A DNA stretch of 64,000 bases from contig JAOSKK010000038.1 of the NCBI GenBank assembly GCA_027493615.1, positions 186,001 through 250,000 on the forward strand, given 5' to 3'. Shown piece after piece: positions 40,638-50,519 of this stretch. Both the position numbers and the translations under genes were made by a program. How positions within the stretch are numbered: position 1 is the first letter of the stretch; every line of letters starts with the position of its first letter. The notes beneath the pieces are model-generated. The model saw nothing but the letters and a program-made list of their open reading frames with translations. It was not told the DNA's origin and ran no database searches. This DNA comes from Verrucomicrobiota bacterium (GTDB taxonomy: Bacteria > Verrucomicrobiota > Verrucomicrobiia > Limisphaerales > J093).

Positions 40638-42836
40638 ATGCATTATTCCTCTGAGAACTCCTATCCGGAAGCTGTGGAGGGCTATGCCGGAGGGGCGACC
40701 GCCGGGTCGAATCTCAACCTCCGCCACTATTGGTATGTGCTGCTGGAGCGGCGGTGGCTGGTCATTTGCGCCTATCTGGCCGTGCTCACGCTGGCCGGGG
40801 TGTACCTCTACACGGCGCCGAAGATCTTCCGGGCCACCGTCCGGCTCCAGATCGATCCGGAGTCCGAGACGTCGATGAACCTGCGCGACGGGGTGGTGCG
40901 GGTCGGGGCGGGGACCGATTATCTGCAGACGCAATACAAGAACCTGCTCAGCCGCAGCCTGCTCATGACCGTGGTCCGGAAGGAACGGCTGGATGCCGAC
41001 CCGCGCTACAGCAAGGACCGCGACGTGGTGCGCGCGCTCTCCACTGACATGACGGTGTCACCGATCCGGATGACCCGCCTGGTGGACGTGAGTGTCGAAC
41101 ACACCTCTCCGGGCAAGGCGGCCAGCATCGCCAACACCCTGGCGACGGAGTTCATCGACTGGATGGCCGGGCAGCGGCAGGAGCGGACCGCGCAGATGCT
41201 CTTCTTCCTGCGCAACCAGGCCGCGGGGCTCGAGGGGGAAGTCACCAAGGCGGAAGAGGACCTCCACAATTACCGCATGCGGACGAAGTACGTGTCGCTG
41301 GAGAAGGGCGACAGCATCATCGCCGAGGCGCTGAGCCAGTCGCAGGCGGCCTACGTGCAGATTCGGGCGAGTGCCCAGGCCGCCCAGACGAACGTCGCCA
41401 TGCTGGACAGGCACATGGCCGAGGGGCTCCCGCTGGAGACCTTCCCGCTGATTTCGGCGGACCCCCAGATCCGCTCACTCCAGAACCAACTGGTCACGCA
41501 GGAAAACACCCTCGGGGGTCTCCTGACCAAGTACCGGGACAAGTACCCCGCCGTGATTCAGGCGCGTTCTCAGATCGAGGAGACCCAGAAGGCCATCGAG
41601 CGTGCGGCGCAGCAGGTCGCGGCGGTGATTCGCTCCGAAGCCAACCTGGCGCGGGCCCGGGAGCAAAGCCAGGGCAAGATTGTGGAGGACTGGGAGCAAC
41701 GGCTGTTTGACTGGAACAAGGCCAAGATGGAATACGACGTTCTGTCCCGGAAGGCCGAAACCAAGAAGGCCCTGTACAACGCGATTCTCGCCAAGGTGAG
41801 CGAGATCGACGTGGTGCAGAAGGAGAAGGTGAACAACATCCGCGTGGTGGATCCGGCGACGACCCCTGTGGCGCCGGTGAAGCCCAGCCTGCCGATCACG
41901 ATTGCGCTGGGTGCGGTGGGCGGCCTGGCGGTGGCCCTGGGTCTGGCCCTGTTCGTCAATTTCCTCGATGACTCGATCAAGAGCCAGGATGACGTCGAGA
42001 CCTACCTGCGGCTCCCCTTCCTGGGGTACATCCCGAACATCAAGTCCAACAGCCTGACCGAACGTTATCAGCACGGCCATTTGCATCCACAGTCCAATGC
42101 GGCCGAGAGCTTCCGCACCGTGCGGGCTGCCATCACCCTCGGTGGCCGGGGCGACAAGTTGCGGGTCATGACGGTCACCAGCAGCGTGCCGGCGGAGGGC
42201 AAGTCCACGGTGGCATCCAACCTCGCCATCGTCGTGGCCCAGACCGGGCTGCGCACCTTGCTGGTGGATGCCGACCTCCGGCGTCCCAGCGTGCATCAGG
42301 GCTTTCAGATCCGCGGCGTGCAGGGGTTGGCGGCGTACCTGGCGGGTAACGGGGTCACGCTGGACGAGGTGGTGCAGACCACGGACGTCCCGAACCTTGA
42401 AGTGGTCTGCTGCGGCAGCACGCCTTCGCAGCCATCGGAGCTGCTCAGTTCACCGCGGATGCAGGAGTTCGTGCGCGAGGCGGCGCGGCGTTATGACCGT
42501 GTGGTGATCGACTGTCCGCCGGTGTCGGCGGTCAGCGACCCGCTCATTGTGTCGTCGCTCGCCGAAGGCACGGTGCTGGTCACCAAGTTCAACAAGGTGC
42601 GTCGGGACCTGGCCCGAAAGACCGTGCAACGCATGATCGATGCGGGTTTGCAGATCTGCGGAGTCGTCCTGAACGACATCGATTTCGAGGGGCGCGACGC
42701 CTACTACTACTCCTACTACTACTACCAGAACCGGTACTACAAGGGGTACTACCACCGTCGGCCCGAAGCGGCCACCGAGCCGCCGCCGCCGCCGCCGGTG
42801 CCTCCGCCGGCGAAGGAACGGGAGTTGGTCTCATAG
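40638..42836 (+). CDS. Wzc-like chain-length determinant fused to BY-type tyrosine kinase
   Basis: The product is an intact 732 residues. The N-terminal Wzz domain has TM1 (WLVICAYLAVLTLAGVYLY), a long periplasmic coiled coil, and TM2 (ITIALGAVGGLAVALGLALF). The cytoplasmic kinase has TSSVPAEGKSTVASNLA (Walker A), LLVDADLRRPSVHQG (A') and RVVIDCPPVSAVSDP (B). A tyrosine-rich tail, AYYYSYYYYQNRYYKGYYH (about bases 42700-42758), is the autophosphorylation cluster, followed by a proline-rich end. Such proteins regulate polymer length and export of capsular or exopolysaccharide through cycles of tail phosphorylation. Glycosyltransferases, a flippase and a polymerase are absent nearby. Confidence 0.93.
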   Translation: MHYSSENSYPEAVEGYAGGATAGSNLNLRHYWYVLLERRWLVICAYLAVLTLAGVYLYTAPKIFRATVRLQIDPESETSMNLRDGVVRVGAGTDYLQTQYKNLLSRSLLMTVVRKERLDADPRYSKDRDVVRALSTDMTVSPIRMTRLVDVSVEHTSPGKAASIANTLATEFIDWMAGQRQERTAQMLFFLRNQAAGLEGEVTKAEEDLHNYRMRTKYVSLEKGDSIIAEALSQSQAAYVQIRASAQAAQTNVAMLDRHMAEGLPLETFPLISADPQIRSLQNQLVTQENTLGGLLTKYRDKYPAVIQARSQIEETQKAIERAAQQVAAVIRSEANLARAREQSQGKIVEDWEQRLFDWNKAKMEYDVLSRKAETKKALYNAILAKVSEIDVVQKEKVNNIRVVDPATTPVAPVKPSLPITIALGAVGGLAVALGLALFVNFLDDSIKSQDDVETYLRLPFLGYIPNIKSNSLTERYQHGHLHPQSNAAESFRTVRAAITLGGRGDKLRVMTVTSSVPAEGKSTVASNLAIVVAQTGLRTLLVDADLRRPSVHQGFQIRGVQGLAAYLAGNGVTLDEVVQTTDVPNLEVVCCGSTPSQPSELLSSPRMQEFVREAARRYDRVVIDCPPVSAVSDPLIVSSLAEGTVLVTKFNKVRRDLARKTVQRMIDAGLQICGVVLNDIDFEGRDAYYYSYYYYQNRYYKGYYHRRPEAATEPPPPPPVPPPAKERELVS

Positions 42837-42957
42837 CGGACGGTCGCGTCACGAGGCGCTCCTCCGACCTTCCCGCCTGGCGGGGAGCCGGTGGGATGAC
42901 CACGCGTCGAGCGATGGCGTGGCAGCCGACGCGCCCCTTGGTTCAAGGGGGTCGGTT

Positions 42958-43043
42958 CCCCGTAATCTCCTATGTTCGCAATCGGCGGAGGAACCCCCTA
43001 CCACTGTTCCCTCCGCAGATTTCGAACATCGGGGATTGGGGGT
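42958..43043. repeat. family C long hairpin repeat
   Basis: The left arm CCCCGTAATCTCCTATGTTC followed by GCAATCGGCGGAGG pairs with the right arm CCTCCGCAGATTTCGAACAT followed by CGGGGATTGGGG. It lies in the 221-base gap between the Wzc-like gene and the DUF1360 gene. The rest of that gap shows no gene. Confidence 0.8.
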
Positions 43044-43057
43044 GGGGGGATGGGGGC

Positions 43058-43369
43058 TTACTTGCCGGTGCGCTGCATCAGCCAGCACAGGGCGATCCAC
43101 TGAAAGGCACTGAGCCAGGCGATCACCAGCGCCGTGAGGAAGTAATCGAGCGGCGGCCAAGGGCCGGCCCAGAGCCGCACGCGATAGACCGCCGTGAGCC
43201 CGAAGGCCGTCCAGTGGCCGAGGCAGTAACCGCAGGAGAGCATCTCACCGAGGAACCCCGAGCGCGACATCGTCCACACGCGCAAGGGCGCGAAGAGTTT
43301 GGTCTCGGTGATGGTGAAGGCCAGCGAGGCGTTGGCGAGGGACAAGAGAAGGAGATCGGGCCAGGACAT
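43058..43369 (-). CDS. DUF1360-family small membrane protein
   Basis: The product is 103 residues from ATG 43369 (MSWPDLLLLSLANASLAFTI); the longer open frame upstream runs through a repeat. The body has MSRSGFLGEMLSCGYCLGHW, whose CxxC-type pair followed by GHW is the DUF1360 hallmark, and two further hydrophobic helices (LDYFLTALVIAWLSAF, WIALCWLM). DUF1360 proteins are small inner-membrane proteins of unknown function. It follows the last eCIS effector on the same strand and may be its distal neighbour, but a repeat-rich gap of over 400 bases separates them. Confidence 0.6.
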   Translation of the reverse strand: MSWPDLLLLSLANASLAFTITETKLFAPLRVWTMSRSGFLGEMLSCGYCLGHWTAFGLTAVYRVRLWAGPWPPLDYFLTALVIAWLSAFQWIALCWLMQRTGK

Positions 43370-43434
43370 AGCGAGGCAACACAGAGATCCCGGCCACCGG
43401 GAAGGGTGAGCAGGGTGGCGACGGACAAACAGAT

Positions 43435-43458
43435 GCAGGCGGGACGCCTGCACCACAA
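43435..43458. repeat. family A repeat variant
   Basis: GCAGGCGGGACGCCTGC followed by ACCACAA lies just upstream of the DUF1360 start; the centre GGGAC matches the copies at 50520-50580. Confidence 0.7.
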
Positions 43459-43497
43459 CGGGAGGGGGCAAGGGCCGGCCATGTCGGCCGGCCTTGG

Positions 43498-43566
43498 CTA
43501 GCAGCCGTTGGCGCAGCGGGCGACGGGCCGGAGCATGAAGTGATGCGTCCAGATGGGGGTCGTCAT
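43498..43566 (-). CDS. possible 22-residue Cys-ended peptide
   Basis: ATG 43566 to the TAG at 43498 encodes MTTPIWTHHFMLRPVARC followed by ANGC. It is very short with no strong ribosome-binding site, so it may be chance. It is noted because it lies upstream of the DUF1360 gene on the same strand, with a C-terminal CxxxC and an amino acid composition unlike the surrounding GC-driven shadows. Confidence 0.25.
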   Translation of the reverse strand: MTTPIWTHHFMLRPVARCANGC

Positions 43567-43694
43567 AGCGAGCGGGGGTTCAGGTTGGTGACATGGGCTA
43601 CGATAGCTGCGTGATTCGCGCGTGCAACAGGCCGGGTTCCATCGCTCTTGCGTCGCCAGAGTAATGGGCGTCGGCGGCCTGGGTGGCGGGGCAA

Positions 43695-43800
43695 GGTCCC
43701 TCCACGCAAAGCGGCGGTAAACCGCACGCACTCCAAACGCGGGCGCGAGGTTCGCAGTACCGGGCAGGCGCGGACCGTGGGGAGTGCGCTGACTTCCAGC
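43695..43800. repeat. family D repeat, degenerate copy
   Basis: ACGCAAAGCGGCGGTAAACC followed by GCACGCACTCCAAACGC, and later GGGAGTGCGC, resembles the better copy at about 57265-57375. It occupies most of the gap before the effector gene. Confidence 0.55.
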
Positions 43801-43826
43801 AGCGCTTTGCGTTCTCCCCAGGATAC

Positions 43827-46800
43827 TCAGGGGGCATTGCCGAAGACCTGGCGGGCGATGGCCTCGAATTCGGCCAACCGGGCGGCATCGCGGCGGCTGG
43901 CGCGAAGGGCACGGAGAACCGCGGTCATTTGCTCGTAGTTGTAGGTCATAACCTGCCCCTGGTAGAGGGGGCCGCCATCCGGGGCGGTGGTGGGCACGGT
44001 CTTGCCTTTGGCCCGAAGGGCCGTTTCGATCTCGGTACGCAAACCGGCGACATACTGCTGCACCTGCCCCTGGCCGGCGGCGATGTTATCGGGGGTGTTG
44101 GGTTTGACTTCGAAAACATGGGCGCCGATGCGGTCGCCGTCGGCGTCGTAGATGAAGCGGACGCGGTCGGCCCTGCCAGCCGATCCGTCGGGGAGGGTCA
44201 CCGGCACTTCCTTCGAAAGGCCACGAGGCAGACCGGGCACGAGGGCTTCCGCGTGGGTATGGGAGAAGTTGCCGACGTCGAAGTGGATGGGCTGAGGTCC
44301 TTTGCCCGGGCGGGCTACGGTCTGGATGTCGAAGCCACCGAGGATGTCGGTTTCGATGGGGAACGGGTTTCTGGCTCGGCGATGGGGTCGCGGGCGCGGC
44401 CGGAGCCACGATTGGCGGCCTGTCGTTCGCTTTGGCTGGCGAGGTGTGTGGTGCGGACGTCGAGGTCCCCGGCCAACCGGCGGCGGATGGCGGGGCCGTG
44501 CTCGGCGAGGAGGCGGGGATCGGTGTTCATCAGCGCGGCAAAGAGTTCGCTTTGCCGGCTGTGGCGTCCGATATCATCGGAGATCTGGCGGGCGATGGCA
44601 TCGGTGTCTTCGGGGGTGAGGCGTCCTTGTTTGAGGCGGCGGCTGGCACCCCGGGCACGGCTTAGGAGGTCCTGGAAGATGGCGCGTTCGGGGTGGTTGT
44701 GGGGCAGGACGGCGACGATGGCCGAGAGCCGGTCGATGATGGGCGAGCACCGGTCGCTGCAGAAGTAGAAGTCGCGCCGGGGACCGGTGCCCGCGACGCC
44801 GAGGGCATGGGATTGAGGACCGACGGCGACGCCGGCACCGGTGCGTCCCGCGTCGGTGTGCACCGGGCCGGTCACGTCGGCATGCGGGGCGGCGTGCGGG
44901 GCGGCGTGGGGTGTGGCGCGTGAGGTGGAGGGCGTGCCGGGCGCATCGGGCTGGCCGTGCGGGGTGTCGGTGCCGGGGTGAGGGGGCGTCGCTGCCGTGC
45001 GGGACGACCAGGGCGCCGTCGGCGTCCACGTGGGACACGCGCAGGGTGCGGCCGGCCTGGAGATCTTTGATGTCCCCGCGGATGGCAACGGCGAGCAGGG
45101 CCCCGGTGAGGAGAGCGCGGCGGACGAGTTGGGCCCGCATGCGGCGACGTTCGTCGTCGCTGAGACCCGGTTGGTTGTCGATGGCGTTGAAGGCGGTGAC
45201 CAGGCCGCTGGTGAGAGACCAGGCCTGGTAGACGTCCCCGGCCAGGGCGCCGGCGCGGACGACCTGGGTGATGCGCTGGAGGGCGATGAATCGTTCGCCG
45301 GTGAGGCCGAGGCGGGCGGCGGCGCGGGGCAGGGCTACCAGGCGACCGAGACCCATGGAGGCGGCGGTGACGATGTCGATGGCGATCGAGATCATCGCGC
45401 TGTCGACGTCGGCGCTGGTGAGGATGCCTTGTTCGCGTTTCTCATGCAACTGGGCCAGGCTGGAACCGACGCCCGCGGCGGCGGCCCCGACACCGGCGTA
45501 GAAGGCGACGGCGGCGGGCGCGGCGGCCCCGCCCGTGGCGACGACGGCGGCGACGAGGGCGATGGCGGCCAGAGCCATGCCGATGGCGGAAAAGAAGTCG
45601 GAGAGCGACCAGGGTTCCGTGGTGACGACGTAATAGGAGCGGCCGCTGGGGAGGGTGAAAAAGATGCGGCCTTCCGGGAAGCGGATCTTGGAATTGAGGT
45701 GGGAGAAGAGCGAGATGGGGGATCAACGGTGTCGCCCTGCTGGAGGCGGGCGGAATCGAAGTCGCCGGCGGGTTCGCGGTTCTCGAAACGCTGGGTGGAG
45801 GTGAGATCGATCAACACCCACTCGCCGCCCGAGCGGGCGGGTTGATCGTGCGACGCGACGCCGGTGTTGATGAGATAGAACTGCCAGGGGATGGCTTCGG
45901 GCACGACCTGACCCTCGCTGCCATCGTCCTTGCGGGAGAGGGTTCGGTCCTTCGGGTAGAAGACCGCCGGGATGCGGACCGCGAGGGGATGTGCGGCCTC
46001 GAGGGCAGCGAGCCGGGTGTCCAGTTGTTCGAGGTACGTGATGCCGGTGCGGATGGCGGAGGAGGCGGGAAGGCTGGCGACGACGAGGGTGGCGAGGCCG
46101 TTGCCGAGGCGATTGACCTCGGCGGCGACCGCTGCCCAATCGGCGTCCGTGTCGGCGGCATAGAGGCGGGTGGTGGCGGCCGGGATCTGTCCGGTGATGG
46201 CCGGCGGCGCGGTCAGGTAGGTGGGAGGCGCGGGCGGCGAACCGCGGGCGAGGGCCTGGCCGGCGCGGAAGGCACGTTCGCCCGGCTCGCCGATGGGGCC
46301 CTGCGCCATGCGATCGTAGCGTTCGCGCTGTTGGTACTCGGCCAGCCTGGCTTCGTATTGGGTCCGGAGCCGTGTGTTTTCGGCGTCGACGCGCGTGCGA
46401 TGGGCTTCCTCGGCCGCTTGCGCGAAGCTGGCGAGAGCCGTGTAGAAGGTCGGGATGGCCTGGAGTCCGGCCAGCCGGGCATCGGTGCTCAGGGTGCCGC
46501 GGGCAGTGCCGAGCTTCAGGAGTTCGGCGGCGACGAGTGCTTCGGCCCAGGCCTGTTTGACCTCGGCGAGACCGGGGCCGGAGTAGCCCTGCTGGGTGAG
46601 GGCTTCGTTGAGCCAGCCCTTGCCGCTGGCCGCCTCGTCGAAGGCGGCGGCGCGTTGGGCGGTGAGAGCGAGTTCGATGCGCTCGCGTTCTTCGCTCGTG
46701 GTGGTGGCCTGGTTGCCAAGGTCGCGGCCGAACTGGCGGTTGACGCCGCCGACCCAGGCCTGGTGACGGCGTTCACGCTCGGCGGCTTCGGCGGCCTGAC

Positions 46801-47483
46801 GTTCCTGCCATTCGTGGCGGGCGGCCAGGTCGGAATCCTCGATCCGACGGACGCCGGGGTGCTGGAGAGCGACATGGGCGAGTTCGTGGGCGAGCAGCGC
46901 CTGGCCGGAGGTCGTGTGAGGAGCGTACTCGCCGGCGGCGAAGCCGATGTCCGTGCCGAGGGCAAAGGCGCGGGCGCGGATGGAGCGGGCGTCGGCGGCG
47001 GTGGCGGGGTCGTCGTGCAAGCGGACGGCATCCAGGGCCGTGCCGAAGCGGGGTTCGAAGAAGGCGCGGAGGGGAGGAGGCAGCGGATGTCCGCCGTTGC
47101 GCAGGCTGGGGAGGGCCGGGGTGCCGGAGGTGAGGGGAAGATCAGGGCTATCGGCGTCCGCCTTCCGCCGGAGGCGGCGGGCTTCGCGGCACTTCCGGAC
47201 AAGGGGAGCCGCCGGCGGCGCACGCGGCGCAAGGGGGAGCTGGCGACGTGGACAGGACGCGCGCGGCCAGTTCATCGGCTTCGCGCTCCTCAGGATCCGC
47301 GGCGACGGCGACGGCGAGCTTGGGATGCAGCCGACCGGTGCGCAGGAGGGCCTGGACGGTCTGGTTGCCGAGGTTGCGCTGGAGTTCCACCTGTCGGCCG
47401 CCGTTCCGGGCGGAGTCAGGCGTCGGGCGTGCTGCGGCCCTGGCAGGGGTTGCGTGAGGGGGGAGCGTTTCTCGTGCGTTCAT
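43827..47483 (-). CDS. eCIS-core (DUF4157) protein with C-terminal PD-(D/E)XK nuclease-like domain, putative effector (frameshifts)
   Basis: About 1,215 residues are read across shifts near 47200, 45720, 44980 and 44320. ATG 47483 starts MNARETLPPHATPARAA. A motif VELQRNLGNQTVQALLRTG and a Cys cluster (CAACAAGGSPC) lead into the eCIS-core domain: FGTALDAVRLHDDPATA, RARAFALGTDIGFA and LLAHELAHVALQHPG (HExxH, bases 46874-46888). A helical middle follows, then hydrophobic Ala/Gly-rich helices near 45450-45560 that could insert into membranes. The C-terminal end has FSHTHAEALVPGLPRGLSKE, RADRVRFIYDADGDR, HVFEVKPNTPD (ExK) and GQVQQYV (QxxxY), consistent with a PD-(D/E)XK nuclease. eCIS-core proteins are cargo or lumen proteins of contractile injection systems. 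Its start overlaps the small upstream gene (ATGA). Confidence 0.78.
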
Positions 47484-47958
47484 GCGCCGGGCGGGTGTCC
47501 GGAGGCTGGCTGCAGGCAGAACCGGCCCAGGGTCTCGCTCCAGACGATGGCGGGACGGTTTGCTTCGACCCACGCGAGGACGAGGGCAGGTCGTGTGAAC
47601 ACGTCGGCGTCCGCGGGGAGGGCAGGAGTGCGGAGACGGAGCGGGCGAGCAGGCGCGCCGGGTGGCGGACGGGGGGAAGGTTGTCCAGAATGTCGGGGAT
47701 CACGTGCAATTGGCCGTAGGTGAGGAGGGCTACGGAGGCGACGAACAGGGAGAGTCGGGCCGGCTCCATCGCCTTGGGCGTGGCGCCCTGCGCGCGGAAC
47801 TGGCGGAGCAGTTGGTGCGCGTTCTTGTACTCGGCCTCCGCGTCGACACGGAGCCGTGGATCATCGACGCCTTGGAGGAGAGGGGCCGTGCGATGCTGGA
47901 AGAACCCCTGTCGCACGATCCGGCGCCAATACTGGTCGGGTCTGGCGGGTTCCGTCAT
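47480..47958 (-). CDS. small uncharacterised protein translationally coupled between two eCIS effectors (one frameshift)
   Basis: About 159 residues run from ATG 47958 (MTEPARPDQYWRRIVRQGFF). Its start overlaps the stop of the ADP-ribosyltransferase-like effector (ATGA, 47955-47958), and its stop overlaps the start of the nuclease-like effector (ATGA, 47480-47483). It has no signal peptide. It is helical, with AEYKNAHQLLRQFRAQG, a hydrophobic stretch (SLFVASVALLTYGQLHVIPD) and, after a shift near 47620, ADADVFTRPALVLAWVEANR and the end CLQPASGHPPGA. I recognise no family. Position suggests a cargo chaperone, adaptor or immunity protein. Confidence 0.6.
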
Positions 47959-50491
47959 GGGGCAGCGGGCGGGACGCTGAGGGAGGGACCGACTCCCGGT
48001 GGGGCGTCGAATCGCAAGGGGGCACCTGGGGAGGAGCAACGGTTCGCACCACGTAGCCATTGGGGATCTGGTGGAAGATGACGAACTCCTGCTCAAGGGC
48101 GGACTGTGCGCCCCAGCCCGACTGCCCGACTTGGACGGGCAGGTTCTTGGGGACGCGCAACACGTAGATGACGCCGGTGGGCGTTTGGGCGAAATCGGAG
48201 GCGATGTTCGGCAGTCGGGTGGTGGGGATGCCGGCGCCGCCCAACGGCTGCAGGGGCTGCATGCCGGGCGGCGTGTCGAAGGGCGGCACGCCTTGAGCGT
48301 TCCAGCGGGCGGTGTAGCCGGCAATCTCCAAGTCGGAGAGTCCTTGCGCCCGGAGGGCGTCGTACATGTTGCGGGAGGCGGGCAGGCCGGACTGGCGGGC
48401 CAGGGGGCTGAGGAGTTCGTTGGTGGGGGCTGCCTGGCCGCGGTAGAGGATCTGGTAGCCGCGAAAGCCGGTCCAACGCTGGGCCAGGCGTGTTGCCAGT
48501 CCAGCCTGCTGCAACTGGATGAGTTCGGCTTCGGGAACCGGTCCGCTCAAGGCGCGGCGGGCGATGTTCTGGGCGATCGCGAAATCGGAGGCGGTGATGA
48601 CCCGGGTGGCGGACCAGTCGAGGACGGCGGGGGTGGTGGCGGCCAAGGCTGCGGTGGCCATGGCCATGTTCAGGACCCCCGAGGCCATCAGCGATCCGGC
48701 GAGTTCCTGCTGCTCCCGGGAGAAGACATCGTTGGCGCCGGTGCCGAGATGGTAGGCGTACCCTTGTTGGAATTGCTGGTAGCCGGAAGCGAACTGGTAC
48801 GTGGCGACCGCGAGGATCAGGGGGGAAGAGTATCGAGAGCAGGGACGCGATCAGGACGCCCCCGATCTTGAGGATTGCGAACGCGGCAGCGCGGGCCTGC
48901 TCATCGCGGACGGCCTGCTGCACGTCAGGGTCGGCCGCAGGCAGGAGGTCGCCCAGGACGGGGGAGGAGTTCGAGGTAGGAGATTTGGCCGTCGGCGATC
49001 CGTTGCCTGAGCTCGCCGTAGTTGCGGTGTCGCAGGTCGAGCCGGGCCATGATGGCGGTCTTCAGGGCTTCGGGGGTGGCGTTGGCGGAGAGGCTGAAGA
49101 CGTCCTCGGGGATGATCTTGTAGCCGTACTCACCCAGGGGCGCGAGGATGGGGCGGATGCGCTGGACCGCCAGGTTGACCAGAGCGGCGTCCCTGCCCGA
49201 CACACGGGCCAAGCCCCCGGGGTCGGCGAGCGTTGCACCCGGCGGCAGCAAGCCCGGAGAGGGTGCCCAGGCGCTGAGCGGGGGCTCTGCCAGGCGGGTC
49301 CCCAATGGGGTTCCGTCCTGCCGAGCGCTTCGGCTTGAACGGTGGCGTGGCAGCCGGTGCAGGCCTGGTAGCGTCCGCGAGCCTGTTGTTCATAGACCCA
49401 GCGCAGGTAGGGGTTGCGTTCTCCGGCCCAGCTTTCGTAGGCCCGGGTCGAGTGGTGCTCCTGCGCCAGGCGTTGAAGATCGACGGCGGATTGGGCCAGG
49501 CTTTGGCGCTGGAGTTCGGGGGTGTCGAACTGGGTGTCGATGAAGCGGCGCCAGAGCTCGAGGTTCTCCTGGTTGCGAGTCAATCGATGCTGTGCCGCGA
49601 GCAGAACTCCCTGCCGGAACCGGGCGTGACGCGCTTCGAGGCTGGGGTCGCTGGGGTTTGGGGGCGAGGTGTTTTGGGTCCCCCGCACCAAGCGGAGGAC
49701 CTGTTCGTCCTCCAGCAGCCGTCGGTTGCCTCTGACGGCCTCGAGTTCTGCACTGCCCGCAGGGAGGCTGAGGGCGTGGGCGCGGAGCAATCGGAGTTGC
49801 TCCTGGAGTTCCTCATCCGTCAGCCCCGCGGCCCATTGCGGGGTGATGGTCATCTGGCGGATATCGCCCTGGACACGCCGCTGCAGCCGGGACGGACCGG
49901 CGGACTGCTGGAGCACATGAGTGGTCTCGTGGGCCATCAGTCCCACGTCATCCGCGTGTTGCGAGGGTCCGAGCCAGATGTGTCGACCCACGGTGAACGC
50001 CTGGGCGCGCAATTGCCCGGCCAATCGCCTCGCCCGGCAGTCGTCGTGCACGCGAATGTGCCCCAAGCCGACGCCCAACCAGGGTTCGAGACGGCTGCGC
50101 ACGGCGGGTGCCAGGGGGCTCCGCTGTCGTGGGGGTGGAAGCTCGTTGAAGAGTCTGCCGGGCGGACGAGGTCGAACGAGCGCGGAGCCGCGTTCGGTCC
50201 TTCGAACTCGCGTTGATCCGGGCGAACGCCTGGGGGCGCTGTTCGAACATCGCTCTGCATCGCAAGGCGACTCATGGTTTCCGCTTCATGTTCGAGCGTG
50301 CCGTCAAGCGCGGGCGAGAGGCGCTGTGCCGACAACGTGCTGCTCCGCGCAAGTGTCTGGATGGCCTGGTTGCCGAGAGTGCGCTGGAGCCATTCCTGCG
50401 TCCTGATGGGGCGGGGGGCGGCGGGCGACAGAGCGGGGGAGGCTGTGGCGGTGGCGACCGTCGGCGCGACGAGGGTTTCGCGCGAGCTCAT
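47955..50491 (-). CDS. eCIS-core (DUF4157) protein with C-terminal ADP-ribosyltransferase-like domain, putative effector (frameshifts)
   Basis: About 845 residues are assembled across shifts near 50120, 49290, 48950, 48810 and 48010. ATG 50491 starts MSSRETLVAPTVATATASPA, followed by WLQRTLGNQAIQTLARS. The eCIS-core domain reads LGVGLGHIRVHDDCRARRL, AFTVGRHIWLGPSQH and GLMAHETTHVLQQS (HExxH, bases 49917-49931). A helical middle has a lone CxxCH (49347-49361). The C-terminus resembles the R-S-E class of ADP-ribosyltransferase toxins: YQILYRGQ (Arg about 48442), GIPTTRLPNIASDFA (STS-like, about 48220) and ALEQEFVIFHQIP (ExE at 48086-48094). The proposed role is an injected mono-ADP-ribosyltransferase; the target is unknown. 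It is co-translated with the small downstream gene. Confidence 0.78.
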
Positions 50492-50519
50492 GCGTGGATC
50501 AAGGCGACTGTGGTGGGGG

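Noticed and set aside
45842..47719. 625-codon plus-strand open frame opposite the nuclease-like effector
   Set aside because: The minus strand carries the eCIS-core motifs, so this is a GC-driven shadow.
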